Positions 1-7,713 of a DNA stretch of 64,000 bases are shown one piece after another. Every line of letters begins with the position of its first letter. Positions within the stretch are counted from its first letter, which is position 1. The notes below the pieces were generated by a model. The model saw nothing but the letters and a program-made list of their open reading frames with translations. It ran no database searches and was not told the DNA's origin. The position numbers and the translations under genes are program-made. Source of the DNA: Bacterioplanoides sp965200585 (GTDB taxonomy: Bacteria; Pseudomonadota; Gammaproteobacteria; Pseudomonadales; Oceanobacteraceae); assembly GCF_965200585.1 (NCBI RefSeq), contig NZ_OZ241361.1, one strand, 5' to 3'.

Positions 1-203
1 AAGGTGACATCATCAGCATTGATCACACTCTGTGTCTGATGGAAGCAATGAAGATGTTCACGCCACTGAACCTGAAGCAGTTCAACCGTGCCGGTGCTGA
101 GCTTTATCCTGCCGACCAGCAGTTTAAAGTCACCCGGATCATGAACTCGGATGGCCAACAAGTGAACCAGGGCGATTTATTGTATGTGGTGAAGCCGGTT
201 TAA
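1..203 (+). CDS. C-terminal part of a biotin/lipoyl-attachment-domain protein (partial)
   Basis: The reading frame is open at the left edge and ends with TAA at 201-203. About 66 residues are visible. They contain LCLMEAMKMF, the biotin-attachment signature, in which the lysine between the two methionines carries biotin. They end with a typical hammerhead-domain strand, GDLLYVVKP. This is the carrier end of a biotin-dependent carboxylase or of a stand-alone biotin carrier. About 13-18 extra residues lie between EAMKM and the last strands compared with standard AccB, so it is probably not the canonical BCCP. The start and any catalytic domain lie outside the window. Confidence 0.75.
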   Translation, partial: GDIISIDHTLCLMEAMKMFTPLNLKQFNRAGAELYPADQQFKVTRIMNSDGQQVNQGDLLYVVKPV

Positions 204-250
204 TAACTGGCTGAATCCACTCGCCTGGCCACAGAAAAAAGTAAAAAGAA

Positions 251-287
251 AAAACGCCCGATGAAACGATTTCATCGGGCGTTTTTT
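251..287. terminator. Strong bidirectional rho-independent terminator
   Basis: A perfect 16-bp stem (251-266 with 270-285) has a 3-base loop. A-rich sequence on the left and T-rich sequence on the right allow it to work on both strands. It separates the plus-strand biotin-carrier gene from the convergent minus-strand gene ending at 304. Confidence 0.9.
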
Positions 288-303
288 ATACCTGTTTATC
301 GCC

Positions 304-1827
304 TCAGAACCTTAAGCGATTCACCTTTTTATAATTGGTAATGGTTTGCTCAGCGTATTGCTGATACTTCTTTTGCTGCTCCACTTCAATCGACTTCAGC
401 TCTTCCACCATAGAACGTAAACGAAATACCCGGGATTCAATCTGTTGCTGCTGTAATACCTCTGAATCCATAAACGGGTTACCCGCCTGTTGAGCGTTAT
501 CACTGCTGCTCACCGCCTCCTGATTCCGCTGCGGGCCGTTCTGCCGGACTTCGGCATCACGACCAAACATCACCTGACTTACCCAGTCGCGAATGCTCTG
601 TCGTGATGTCGTTGGTGCCGGTGGCGTTTGTGATGCTGCTGTTGCCGAGCCAGACAATGACGCAGCACTCTCCGCCAGCGCAAAAGAAAAAGAGAAGGAG
701 GTATTAATCTCAATGCTCTCCCCCGCGAACACACCGGAGTCAGAGTTCAGTTCAAATTGTGGTAATGCGGGTAGCAAAAACGAAATACCATCAGAGGCAT
801 CCAATATGATCTCAGACTCGCCCTGAGTGGCCAGATGGATTTCCTGAAACATCAGCGCCTGACCATCTTCTGACAGGGCAACACCGGATTGCTTCAGGTT
901 ACCGATCACACGGCCATCATCCTCCTGTAATTGATAATCCGCTTCGGCATGACCGAGGTAAAAAGCACCAACACCGGCCTCCGCCAGTGACAAATTAATC
1001 GCTTCTCCGTCTTCAAATGTCATAATCTGCAGCTGCTGGAAAATCGCATCATTTTCATCAATCCAGCCATTGCCATCGACATCATACTCGGCCAGCTCGG
1101 CAAACCCCTGGCCCGATTGAGGCCCAAACATTTCACTGCCATCGTCAATTGCACCATTCTGGTTTTGATCAAACACCAGATAACCGCTGCCCTGCGTTGT
1201 TTGCGCCAATGACTCAGCCTGGCCATCACCATTCAGATCAAAGTCAAAACTCAGATCGCTGAACTCAATCATATCGCCTTCAAAATTGATCATCAGCGGA
1301 TCAACCAGAACAAACTCCCCCTGATAGAACATCTGCTGCTCGGTGATGGTGGAGCGATCCAGCTCCAACGAAACCATAAAATCAATATCTCGCCCATCGG
1401 CGGTGGTGACCTTGCCCAGCGTTTCGAACACAAACTGCTCACGCTCTTCGGTAGTCAGTACCTGCTCAATCTGAATTTGTGCGGGTCTGACATTAACACC
1501 ATTAATAATCAGGCCAGAGCGTTGATTCGTCAGCGTCAGTCGCTGCTCCAACACCGTCTCTACGCTATTACGAATCAACTGCTCATTGCTGAACTCGCTC
1601 GCTTTATTGGTGTACTGGGAGAAAACGCTGGAATAAGACGTGAGCGCTTGTTGCTCGGAAGCACGGCGACTGAGCTCAACGGTTTGCGTCGAGGTTGTTT
1701 GTGCTGAACCGGATTCAGATCTGGATTCCGATCCTAATACCGGTAATGAGCGCTGGGATACGGCTTCTGAGACCTGCTGTCGCTGGTAACGACCATTCAG
1801 ATGAACCTGTGACTGGGCAATTTTCAT
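304..1827 (-). CDS. Hypothetical protein with EF-hand/dockerin-like calcium-binding loops
   Basis: A 507-residue protein of unknown function. The centre, around residues 195-265, holds several Asp/Asn-rich loops of EF-hand or dockerin type: DLNGDGQAES, DQNQNGAIDDGSEMFG and DVDGNGWIDENDAIF. The same arrangement occurs in large calcium-dependent surface and RTX-like proteins. The rest is Ser/Gln/Glu-rich, with a coiled-coil-like Glu/Gln-rich C-terminus. No signal peptide is evident, so its location is unclear. I use the ATG at 1827 because GGAG lies seven bases upstream; an upstream TTG would add only two residues. It is a single gene facing the terminator at 251-287. Confidence 0.8.
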   Translation of the reverse strand: MKIAQSQVHLNGRYQRQQVSEAVSQRSLPVLGSESRSESGSAQTTSTQTVELSRRASEQQALTSYSSVFSQYTNKASEFSNEQLIRNSVETVLEQRLTLTNQRSGLIINGVNVRPAQIQIEQVLTTEEREQFVFETLGKVTTADGRDIDFMVSLELDRSTITEQQMFYQGEFVLVDPLMINFEGDMIEFSDLSFDFDLNGDGQAESLAQTTQGSGYLVFDQNQNGAIDDGSEMFGPQSGQGFAELAEYDVDGNGWIDENDAIFQQLQIMTFEDGEAINLSLAEAGVGAFYLGHAEADYQLQEDDGRVIGNLKQSGVALSEDGQALMFQEIHLATQGESEIILDASDGISFLLPALPQFELNSDSGVFAGESIEINTSFSFSFALAESAASLSGSATAASQTPPAPTTSRQSIRDWVSQVMFGRDAEVRQNGPQRNQEAVSSSDNAQQAGNPFMDSEVLQQQQIESRVFRLRSMVEELKSIEVEQQKKYQQYAEQTITNYKKVNRLRF

Positions 1828-2019
1828 AAGCAATCTCCGTTGGCCGATACCAGAGTGTTATCGACGGCAAGCGGCTTATTATTAAAACTATTAAGTTATG
1901 AAAAGTGTGTTTTTTATCTTTAAACCCTGAGTTTGCGTCACCAGAGCTACTGATTTTCCGATTATAGTCTGTTAAAACGGCTCTGCTTGTAACAACGTCA
2001 GCTTTATAAGGTCCAGGTT

Positions 2020-2493
2020 ATGATGATTCAACGCTTTCAGGAATGGTTAACCTCAGCTTCCGGGCTGCGCCGTATTCTGAATATCTACGGCCCTTATTTA
2101 GGGGCCGGTGTGAAGGTTGAGTATCTGGCTAAAGACTTCCGCGAAGCCCGGGTCAGCATGAAATTACGTTGGTACAACCGCAATTATGTTGGTACTCACT
2201 TCGGCGGCAGCCTGTTTTCGATGATTGACCCGTTTTATATGCTGCTGGTGATGAATAATCTGGGACGTGATTACATTGTCTGGGATGCCGAGGCTTCGAT
2301 TAAATTTGTCAGCCCCGGGCGCGGCGTGGTGAAAGCACAGTTTCTGATTACCGATGAGATGCTGGCTGACATCAAAGCCAACACCGCCAATGGCGAGAAA
2401 TACCTGCCAACCTATGAGGTTGTGATTAAAGACGAGCAAGACAACCTGGTGGCTAAGGTTGAGAAAAAGCTTTATATCCGGCGTAAGTCTTGA
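2020..2493 (+). CDS. DUF4442 hotdog-fold (thioesterase-like) protein
   Basis: 157 residues. The motif GTHFGGSLFSM around residue 60, the following hydrophobic helix (IDPFYMLLVMNNLG) and the later strands match the DUF4442/PaaI-like hotdog fold. Members are predicted acyl-CoA thioesterases or acyl-binding proteins; the true substrate is unknown. The first ATG follows an AAGGTCCAGGTT ribosome-binding stretch, and a second ATG comes immediately after it. The gene stands alone and runs convergently into the toxin gene, with only 17 bp between the stop codons. Confidence 0.85.
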   Translation: MMIQRFQEWLTSASGLRRILNIYGPYLGAGVKVEYLAKDFREARVSMKLRWYNRNYVGTHFGGSLFSMIDPFYMLLVMNNLGRDYIVWDAEASIKFVSPGRGVVKAQFLITDEMLADIKANTANGEKYLPTYEVVIKDEQDNLVAKVEKKLYIRRKS

Positions 2494-2510
2494 GTTTGCA
2501 GATCTGTTTG

Positions 2511-2774
2511 TTACTCATAGTGAGTCCAAAGCCGCAGGATTTTAATTGCCCTATCCGCTTCTAAAACCTGATAAACCAGACGATGTTGAATATTGATTCT
2601 ACGAGAGTATGCACCCGCCAGATCACCCACTAACTTCTCGTAAGGAGGCGGGTTTTGATAGGGATTAATTTCAATAATCCTGAGTAGCTCCTGAGCCTTA
2701 TCCTTAAGACCGGAAGATGCTAATTTTCTGGCATCTTTTTGAGCTTGCTTGGTATAGTACAGACTCCAGTTCAC
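2511..2774 (-). CDS. yoeB: YoeB/Txe-family toxin (ribosome-dependent mRNA endonuclease)
   Basis: 87 residues starting at GTG (VNWSLYY). The GTG overlaps the antitoxin stop as GTGA, a standard coupled arrangement. The sequence has the RelE-superfamily layout, with the YoeB hallmarks KLVGDLAGAYSRRIN and HRLVYQV and the C-terminal aromatic pair ending LRLWTHYE. In the family, the Arg, His and final His-Tyr residues take part in mRNA cleavage at the ribosomal A site; all are present here. An upstream ATG would add seven residues lying inside the antitoxin frame and is less likely. The toxin should be neutralised by the product of the preceding gene. Confidence 0.9.
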   Translation of the reverse strand: MNWSLYYTKQAQKDARKLASSGLKDKAQELLRIIEINPYQNPPPYEKLVGDLAGAYSRRINIQHRLVYQVLEADRAIKILRLWTHYE

Positions 2775-3013
2775 CAATCTAATTCCTGGCTGCAATCATC
2801 CAGGCTTGTCTCCATACCTTCCCGAATTGATTCACGCATATCAGGAATTGAAAGCAAGTGAAGGGTTTCATTGATGGCGTTCCAGTCTTCTTCAGCAAGC
2901 AACACGGCATTGCCTCTTTTGCCTGTAATGACAATAGGCTTGTGGCTGGATGACGTCTCATCCATCAGGGCATAAAGTTTAGAACGGGCTTCTGTCGCAT
3001 TAAGTGTCGTCAT
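2771..3013 (-). CDS. yefM: YefM/Phd-family antitoxin
   Basis: 80 residues. The N-terminus (NATEARSKLYALMDE, then PIVITGKRGNAVLL and EEDWNAI) is the Phd/YefM DNA-binding fold. The acidic C-terminus (SLDDCSQELDW) is the expected toxin-wrapping tail. It is the first gene of a two-gene operon and its stop overlaps the toxin start by four bases. Family knowledge indicates that it represses its own promoter through paired palindromes; a matching operator is visible just upstream at 3033-3051. Confidence 0.92.
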   Translation of the reverse strand: MTTLNATEARSKLYALMDETSSSHKPIVITGKRGNAVLLAEEDWNAINETLHLLSIPDMRESIREGMETSLDDCSQELDW

Positions 3014-3032
3014 AATTTACCTCTGCAAGAAA

Positions 3033-3051
3033 GCGTACGCCTTGACGTACG
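3033..3051 (-). promoter_or_regulatory. Twin-palindrome operator of the yefM-yoeB operon
   Basis: Two CGTACG hexamers sit at 3034-3039 and 3046-3051, exactly 12 bp centre to centre. The left one extends to the 8-bp palindrome GCGTACGC. This copies the layout of the E. coli yefM operator, a long and a short palindrome with hexamer cores 12 bp apart, although the core there is TGTACA. It lies 20-38 bp upstream of the antitoxin start codon. Confidence 0.65.
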
Positions 3052-3174
3052 GATCGTCAATATTGTAGCTATATAAGATGCACTGCCAGACATTACATTT
3101 CCCCGCTGTTTGCACATTTCTTGCACTTTGCTGATTTATGATCCCTGAAAATCAAAAAAATCCAGGGAATTAAC

Positions 3175-5805
3175 ATGCTCAAGCCACTCACCCAATATTC
3201 ATGCCTGCTACTCACGACGATGACTATGGCAATGCCATCCTATGCCGTCACACTTCGTCTGGGCGACGCCACTGGCAATAGTTTTGATGAATTCCTGTCT
3301 TTACCCATTTATCTGAACCCGGAAAACACTGCGGTATATGGTTTTGGTTTAGAAATGGGATACGAGAATGTTTTAACCCCGGCTGGCGGTATCTACGCTG
3401 ACAATTACTCAGATTATTTTGTGGTTAACCACGATAACTCCTCTTCTGTCGGCTCAGGCAGCATTCAGGACGGACAGGCGAGTTACATTGCTAACTTTGA
3501 TATCGATGAAGGCCTGCAATATATAAGCGGTGATACTGAGGTTCTGATCGGTTATATGCGTTTTGAGCCTAATGGCAACATCATTTCTGAGAACGCCTAC
3601 ACCATCAGCGTGTTGGACGATGACAGTTACCCACCAAGATACAAAAATGCCGACGGTGATTGGGTCACCATTCCAATTGCCAATACCAGTGCAGGTAGTG
3701 TCACTCTGGTTGATACCAGTAACTTCTACACCGGTGCTGATGAGTCGAATTATGCCGATGTGAGCCATTGGCAAGACGGTGTTTTACCAGACTCCTCGGT
3801 ATACGCCTTTCTCGACAATGGCAGTCACGCTATTAACGGCAGCGTGCCGGTTAATGCAGGCTGGTTGGCTTTGGGAACAGAGCAAGGTTCCGGCAGCTTA
3901 TCAGTTATGGGCCAGAATGTGGATGTTGTTGACACCATTGCGGTCGGCAGTGTCTCTTCAACTATCCAGGTCGGCGCGGCTATGGATCTATCCGGCAGCT
4001 TATTGGTGTCGGAAACGAATAGCATCAGCAATCAAAATACTTCCTCTGCTAATACCGCCTTGATGATCGCCGCCCCGGTATTAGGTGAATTAAATACAGA
4101 AACCGTCACCGCGACCGCGGATGTCGAATTTAAAGACATCACCAGCATTACACTGTCAGAGGAAATAAAAATCGCCACCGCCGCGGCCACCGCATCGGAG
4201 GAGACTTCGCTTACTCAGGCCACCTTTGATCTGGATGGCAGCCTGACCATCTCCGAAGTGGATTCCTTTGTAGCCAGCGGCAACCTGATCGCTTCTGACT
4301 TTGAAGCCAATAACGTCGCTATGCAAGGCGTCACCATCGACGCCACTTCTGCCTTAACAGTATCCGATATCACCACCCTGTTTGAGGCGAAAGATCTTAA
4401 GTTAGCCAGTACTGAAGGTTTATGCGCTGATTCTGCCTTTGACGGTGTGGCCGTGGTGAATAACGACACAGAATTCTCCAACATCAATCGGCTGTTTTTA
4501 GACGACGATCTGAACATCGCCAAAACCGAATGTTCATTGGGCACGGGTTATGTGCATGGCACAGCAACGGCCAGCTTTAAAGACATCGCCAGTTTTGAAG
4601 GCGATGACGACTTTGTGATTGGCCTGATACAAGGCGGTTCACAAGGTACTGTTATTAAAAAAGCGACTGTTAGATTTGAGAATATCGACAGTATCAACTT
4701 CAATGGTGGCTCATCCGACGTTGAAATCGCCGCGCTAGAGCCTGAAATATTCCCCTCGTCTTCGCCTGACGCAGACAATATTGTAAGTGGCCGCCATCAG
4801 GTTGAAGTTGCGGTGAGCTTTAAAAATATCCCAAGCTTCTTCGTCGGCGACGACGCTTATATTGGTCAGATTTCAGGTTTAAAAGAAGACACTACCTTAA
4901 ACCAAGGCACCTATACCGCCAAAGATGATATCGACTTTGAACAAGTCGCGATGGACGTTACCGACAGAGTGGTTTTAGGCAGTGTGAGTTTGGATAACGA
5001 CTGCAGCGTGTGTGATACCACCTCCCCGATGCCCGCCACCTATAACATGCTCTCTGACATCCACCTTGAGCAAAGTTATATTGCCGGTGGTTCGACCATG
5101 AAGATCGCCACGACCGATCCAACCATTGTTGGATTATTAGAGTCCGAATTAACTCTGAGCAACAGCTACCTGTACGCGCCGGAAATAATCATCGGACAAG
5201 ACAGCCAAATCACCTTTAATATTGCCGGTACAACACAAGCTACTAAAGATAATGTACTGACCTTAACCGAAGGCAGCCCACTGATTGAATCGGAAGCACT
5301 AACCTTAGCGGGTGACATTATTATTGATGCCATGGCAAGTTTTAGCGCGGGTGACTATGAAATCGTATTGGTACAAACCACTAATACCAGCGCCATTATC
5401 GATAATGGAATAACGGTAGCGATTAACGGCCTGGATGCCGCAGAAAATATTGCTTTGGCCTTTAATGAAACCGGCGACAAACTGGTATTAAGCTTCACTG
5501 TTCCAGCTGGGGAAGTTACCGAACCGGTCGAGGAAGAGCCGGAAACAGAACAACCGGTTGATGAAACTCCAGCTGATGAGACTCCAACTGATGAAACTCC
5601 AGCTGATGAAACTCCAGCTGATGAAACTCCAGCTGATGAAGCCCCTGGCGATGATTCTCCGGCCGATAACTCCTCTGGTGAAGCAGAAGTAGAAAACGGT
5701 TCAGATAACAGCTCCGAAAGTTCAAGCAGCGGTGGTGCTGTTAACTTCGGATTCCTGCTGATGCTGGGAGCACTATTACTGTTGCGCAGAAAAGTGCAGA
5801 TTTAG
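3175..5805 (+). CDS. Large exported, GlyGly-CTERM-anchored repetitive protein
   Basis: 876 residues. A signal peptide ends near residue 25 (...MPSYA). Residues 25-200 form a beta-rich domain. From about 200 to 780 there are loosely repeating segments (for example ATASFKDIASFEGDDDFVIG) typical of a beta-solenoid. After this comes an acidic Pro/Thr/Asp/Glu stalk made of DETPA units. The last 28 residues (SSSGGAVNFGF, a hydrophobic run, then LLRRK) match GlyGly-CTERM, the sorting signal cut by rhombosortase in type II-secreting gammaproteobacteria. The likely fate is surface display or release after type II secretion. Its activity is not recognisable; adhesin or structural protein is a guess. 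The ATG at 3175 follows CCAGGGAATTAAC. Confidence 0.85.
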   Translation: MLKPLTQYSCLLLTTMTMAMPSYAVTLRLGDATGNSFDEFLSLPIYLNPENTAVYGFGLEMGYENVLTPAGGIYADNYSDYFVVNHDNSSSVGSGSIQDGQASYIANFDIDEGLQYISGDTEVLIGYMRFEPNGNIISENAYTISVLDDDSYPPRYKNADGDWVTIPIANTSAGSVTLVDTSNFYTGADESNYADVSHWQDGVLPDSSVYAFLDNGSHAINGSVPVNAGWLALGTEQGSGSLSVMGQNVDVVDTIAVGSVSSTIQVGAAMDLSGSLLVSETNSISNQNTSSANTALMIAAPVLGELNTETVTATADVEFKDITSITLSEEIKIATAAATASEETSLTQATFDLDGSLTISEVDSFVASGNLIASDFEANNVAMQGVTIDATSALTVSDITTLFEAKDLKLASTEGLCADSAFDGVAVVNNDTEFSNINRLFLDDDLNIAKTECSLGTGYVHGTATASFKDIASFEGDDDFVIGLIQGGSQGTVIKKATVRFENIDSINFNGGSSDVEIAALEPEIFPSSSPDADNIVSGRHQVEVAVSFKNIPSFFVGDDAYIGQISGLKEDTTLNQGTYTAKDDIDFEQVAMDVTDRVVLGSVSLDNDCSVCDTTSPMPATYNMLSDIHLEQSYIAGGSTMKIATTDPTIVGLLESELTLSNSYLYAPEIIIGQDSQITFNIAGTTQATKDNVLTLTEGSPLIESEALTLAGDIIIDAMASFSAGDYEIVLVQTTNTSAIIDNGITVAINGLDAAENIALAFNETGDKLVLSFTVPAGEVTEPVEEEPETEQPVDETPADETPTDETPADETPADETPADEAPGDDSPADNSSGEAEVENGSDNSSESSSSGGAVNFGFLLMLGALLLLRRKVQI
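5560..5649 (+). repeat. 15-bp tandem repeat (six units) encoding the DETPA stalk
   Basis: Six in-frame units of GATGAAACTCCAGCT or close variants. They encode DETPA/DETPT and a diverged last copy. The near-identity of the DNA suggests copy number can change by slippage, altering stalk length without shifting frame. Confidence 0.9.
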
Positions 5806-5927
5806 TAACTGGCATTCTTTGCTCTGACCTAGAAAATGGACCCTGCTTGCCTGCTCTACTGACGCAGGTTGGTAGGGATTTTGCCACCTCTATTTCAGGC
5901 TGGCCTATTTCCACCACAGAGTGTGCC

Positions 5928-6194
5928 TCAACTAACCGCAACCAACACAAAAATACCGCCAATATAAGCTGGCCAGTAATAGCCCGAACCTTCTGCATAT
6001 TCCAATAGCTTAAAGACGCCCAGAGCAATTAAAAACGACAGTCCACTTCCGAGAACAACCCCGATACTGAATCCATGAAACATAAGGCTTAGCAGCAAAG
6101 TAGCAACGCCCCAGAAAATTGCCGCATTAAAAGCTTTGGAGGTTGTGGTGTAGTAGCTCATAACAGCCATTATCAATAATATTTTAAGAATCAT
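5928..6194 (-). CDS. Small integral membrane protein, unknown
   Basis: 88 residues, almost entirely hydrophobic. There are an N-terminal segment, a long central region that can make two helices (AIFWGVATLLLSLMF and VLGSGLSFLIALGVF) and a C-terminal segment (YIGGIFVLVAVS), giving about three or four membrane passes. GGAGG lies just before the ATG at 6194. It is the last gene of the minus-strand accessory island and is separated from its neighbour by an attC-like spacer. No family was recognised. Confidence 0.6.
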   Translation of the reverse strand: MILKILLIMAVMSYYTTTSKAFNAAIFWGVATLLLSLMFHGFSIGVVLGSGLSFLIALGVFKLLEYAEGSGYYWPAYIGGIFVLVAVS

Positions 6195-6215
6195 GGTTTT
6201 ACTGCCTCCTACTAT

Positions 6216-6270
6216 GTAAGTAAATCTAAAAGGGCCAGCGGCGGCAAAGCCGACTGATTGTTTGTTAGTA
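6216..6270 (-). repeat. attC-like spacer C (decayed integron recombination site?)
   Basis: Read on the minus strand, the spacer opens with ACTAACAAACAATCA, resembling the R'' end of an attC site. It has a short GGC/GCC hairpin in the middle and closes near TTTTAGATT, comparable with an R' box. The next gene starts about 20 bp later. The R' core lacks the GTT needed for recombination, so the site is either decayed or a false match. Confidence 0.35.
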
Positions 6271-6348
6271 TTAGAATCCTCCTTCTAAGAAGTGTTTAAG
6301 CATATATGGCAGCTCTCTTAGCATCATGTGTTGTTCTTTATCAATCAT
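6271..6348 (-). CDS. Possible 25-residue peptide coupled to the TIR gene
   Basis: A short frame, MIDKEQHMMLRELPYML..., begins at an ATG that overlaps the end of the TIR gene (ATGATTGA) and ends with TAA at 6271-6273. The start-stop overlap and its place at the end of the TIR transcript make translational coupling possible. A GGAGGA-like stretch lies inside the frame near its end and not before the ATG. It could encode a real micropeptide, or it could be chance. Confidence 0.3.
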   Translation of the reverse strand: MIDKEQHMMLRELPYMLKHFLEGGF

Positions 6349-7294
6349 TAGCATTTCTCTCATCATGGGGGTGCTCGGATGAAAACTCTACAAGATCCAT
6401 GAACTCCGATACCGCCTTATTTTTTGCATCAATAGATTTTCCTGACTTAAGAGTCGAGACTACATCCATTCCGGCATCGTATAGCCACGGGTAATCATCC
6501 TTGACTAAACTCAGAATAATTTGAAAAGGGATATGGTTTTTTCCAAACACTCGGGGAGACATGTGCATTAGCTCTTCTATCATCCCAGGATGGAATCCTC
6601 GCTTACGTCTAGGACCTCCCATACGCCTTTCTTTTTCTAACCTAGAAAGTACTTTCATGAGATTGTCATTGATTTCGGAAATAGACTCGGAAATATTTAA
6701 ATCAGGGTTTCTAAGGAGCTTTTGATTGATTCGTGATAAATCTAATATTTCTTCAAGTATTTCACTAGACTCAGAGAAAGATACATTAGCTTGATCAGGC
6801 TCTTCTATTTCTTTCATCCCCCTTAGTTTTCCAAGCTCTTCCTCTAACGTTGGCCACCATACATTGAAAGCTTTATCAAGGCGCTCTTCAGTGAGCCGTT
6901 CTTCCCCACACGCCTTATTCAGGGTTTTCAATAATTTGTATACATCATCCTTATTAAAGATTGTCGATTGAAATTGGAGAATCGGCCCATCCACTTCGGA
7001 TCTCTTTATATCAAAAAGAAATGGGCTCACAAAACTCTTATCCATAGTTTTAGATAATGCTCCAGCTTCAAACGTAAGCCATGGAGCCGTCAAGTTCTCC
7101 TTTGTTACACAAAGAATTCCGAAAGTGGAATCTTCTAGCTCTTTAGCTATATCAGTACTCCATCTAGTTCCTTTATCTATATCCTCGGAGGATACGTATG
7201 GCTCGAGTGATTGAATTACTGATGGAAACCAGTCTCGGAAGATGAGAGCTACTTTATGGCTCTTTTCTCCTGACCAACTCAAAAATACTTTCAT
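6341..7294 (-). CDS. TIR-domain protein (candidate NAD-degrading defence or signalling effector)
   Basis: 317 residues. Residues 1-150 form a TIR domain: strand A KVFLSWSGE, the loop WSTDIAKELEDSTFGILCVT, and APWLTFEAGALSK, which carries Glu76 at the position of the catalytic glutamate of TIR NAD+ glycohydrolases. Residues 160-317 are mostly helical (ISEINDNLMKVLSRLEKERR, then a basic GGPRRKRGFHPGM stretch) and match no domain I know; this part may sense or oligomerise. Bacterial TIR proteins of this size usually act in antiphage immunity, depleting NAD+ or making cyclic ADP-ribose signals. No adjacent Thoeris ThsA, CBASS cyclase or Argonaute gene is present. The start has a GGAG-like site (ACGGAGAATAAGA). 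Confidence 0.85.
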   Translation of the reverse strand: MKVFLSWSGEKSHKVALIFRDWFPSVIQSLEPYVSSEDIDKGTRWSTDIAKELEDSTFGILCVTKENLTAPWLTFEAGALSKTMDKSFVSPFLFDIKRSEVDGPILQFQSTIFNKDDVYKLLKTLNKACGEERLTEERLDKAFNVWWPTLEEELGKLRGMKEIEEPDQANVSFSESSEILEEILDLSRINQKLLRNPDLNISESISEINDNLMKVLSRLEKERRMGGPRRKRGFHPGMIEELMHMSPRVFGKNHIPFQIILSLVKDDYPWLYDAGMDVVSTLKSGKSIDAKNKAVSEFMDLVEFSSEHPHDERNAND

Positions 7295-7310
7295 TCTTAT
7301 TCTCCGTAAG

Positions 7311-7380
7311 GAATGCTAATGCCGCCATAACAGGCAGTCAGCTTTAGATTACCCGGCCATAAACTGACTATAGTTAATGC
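7311..7380 (-). repeat. attC-like spacer B
   Basis: On the minus strand it runs from GCATTAACTATAGTCAG to CTGACTGCCTGTTATGG and then GGCATTAGC. AGTCAG and CTGACT pair, and the outer TTAAC and GTTA also pair, so the region can fold into one long hairpin with an unpaired centre, like an attC site. GGCATTAGC could be an R' box with one substitution (GTTAGC expected). Confidence 0.4.
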
Positions 7381-7384
7381 TATT

Positions 7385-7684
7385 TTATACGTTCTGAGCG
7401 CTACTACCCCACAAGGCAAATGACAGGGAAGTAATAGCCAAGCCCGCTAGAATTAACCACTCCCTGCCATTTAGATCGAATATTGTTATAAATGATGGAA
7501 TAATTATTTTCCAGTAGGGAATATCTCTGCGCTTCATACTGAAGTAAAAAAGTATATTCCCGCCAATCAGCCATGTGGCAGCGAACATTACCATTCCAAT
7601 TTGTGTCTGAGCGGGCGAGCCAAGAAATGCTTCTATGATGAAGTCAAAACCTGGCGGTTTACGGATTTCTTGTACTTCGCTCAT
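7385..7684 (-). CDS. Small membrane protein, unknown
   Basis: 99 residues. A soluble N-terminus of about 25 residues (SEVQEIRKPPGFDF) is followed by about three hydrophobic segments: near 28-50 (MVMFAATWLIGGNILFYF), 57-70 (WKIIIPSFITIF) and 76-93 (WLILAGLAITSLSFAL). It sits between the TIR and ParA-like genes, all on the minus strand. It could serve as a membrane partner for either, or simply be a separate cassette gene. It starts at ATG 7684 with only a weak ribosome site in the 29-bp gap after the ParA-like gene. No family was recognised. Confidence 0.6.
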   Translation of the reverse strand: MSEVQEIRKPPGFDFIIEAFLGSPAQTQIGMVMFAATWLIGGNILFYFSMKRRDIPYWKIIIPSFITIFDLNGREWLILAGLAITSLSFALWGSSAQNV

Positions 7685-7713
7685 TAGGGCACCCTGTAAC
7701 GCCTGCTATACGA

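Noticed and set aside
593..1707. Plus-strand open frames opposite the EF-hand-like gene
   Set aside because: They have no ribosome site or recognisable domain and lie inside a minus-strand gene with better codon pattern.
5741..6028. Minus-strand 95-residue frame at the end of the GlyGly-CTERM gene
   Set aside because: It overlaps the 3' coding sequence of that gene and the end of a better small membrane-protein gene, and has no recognisable features.
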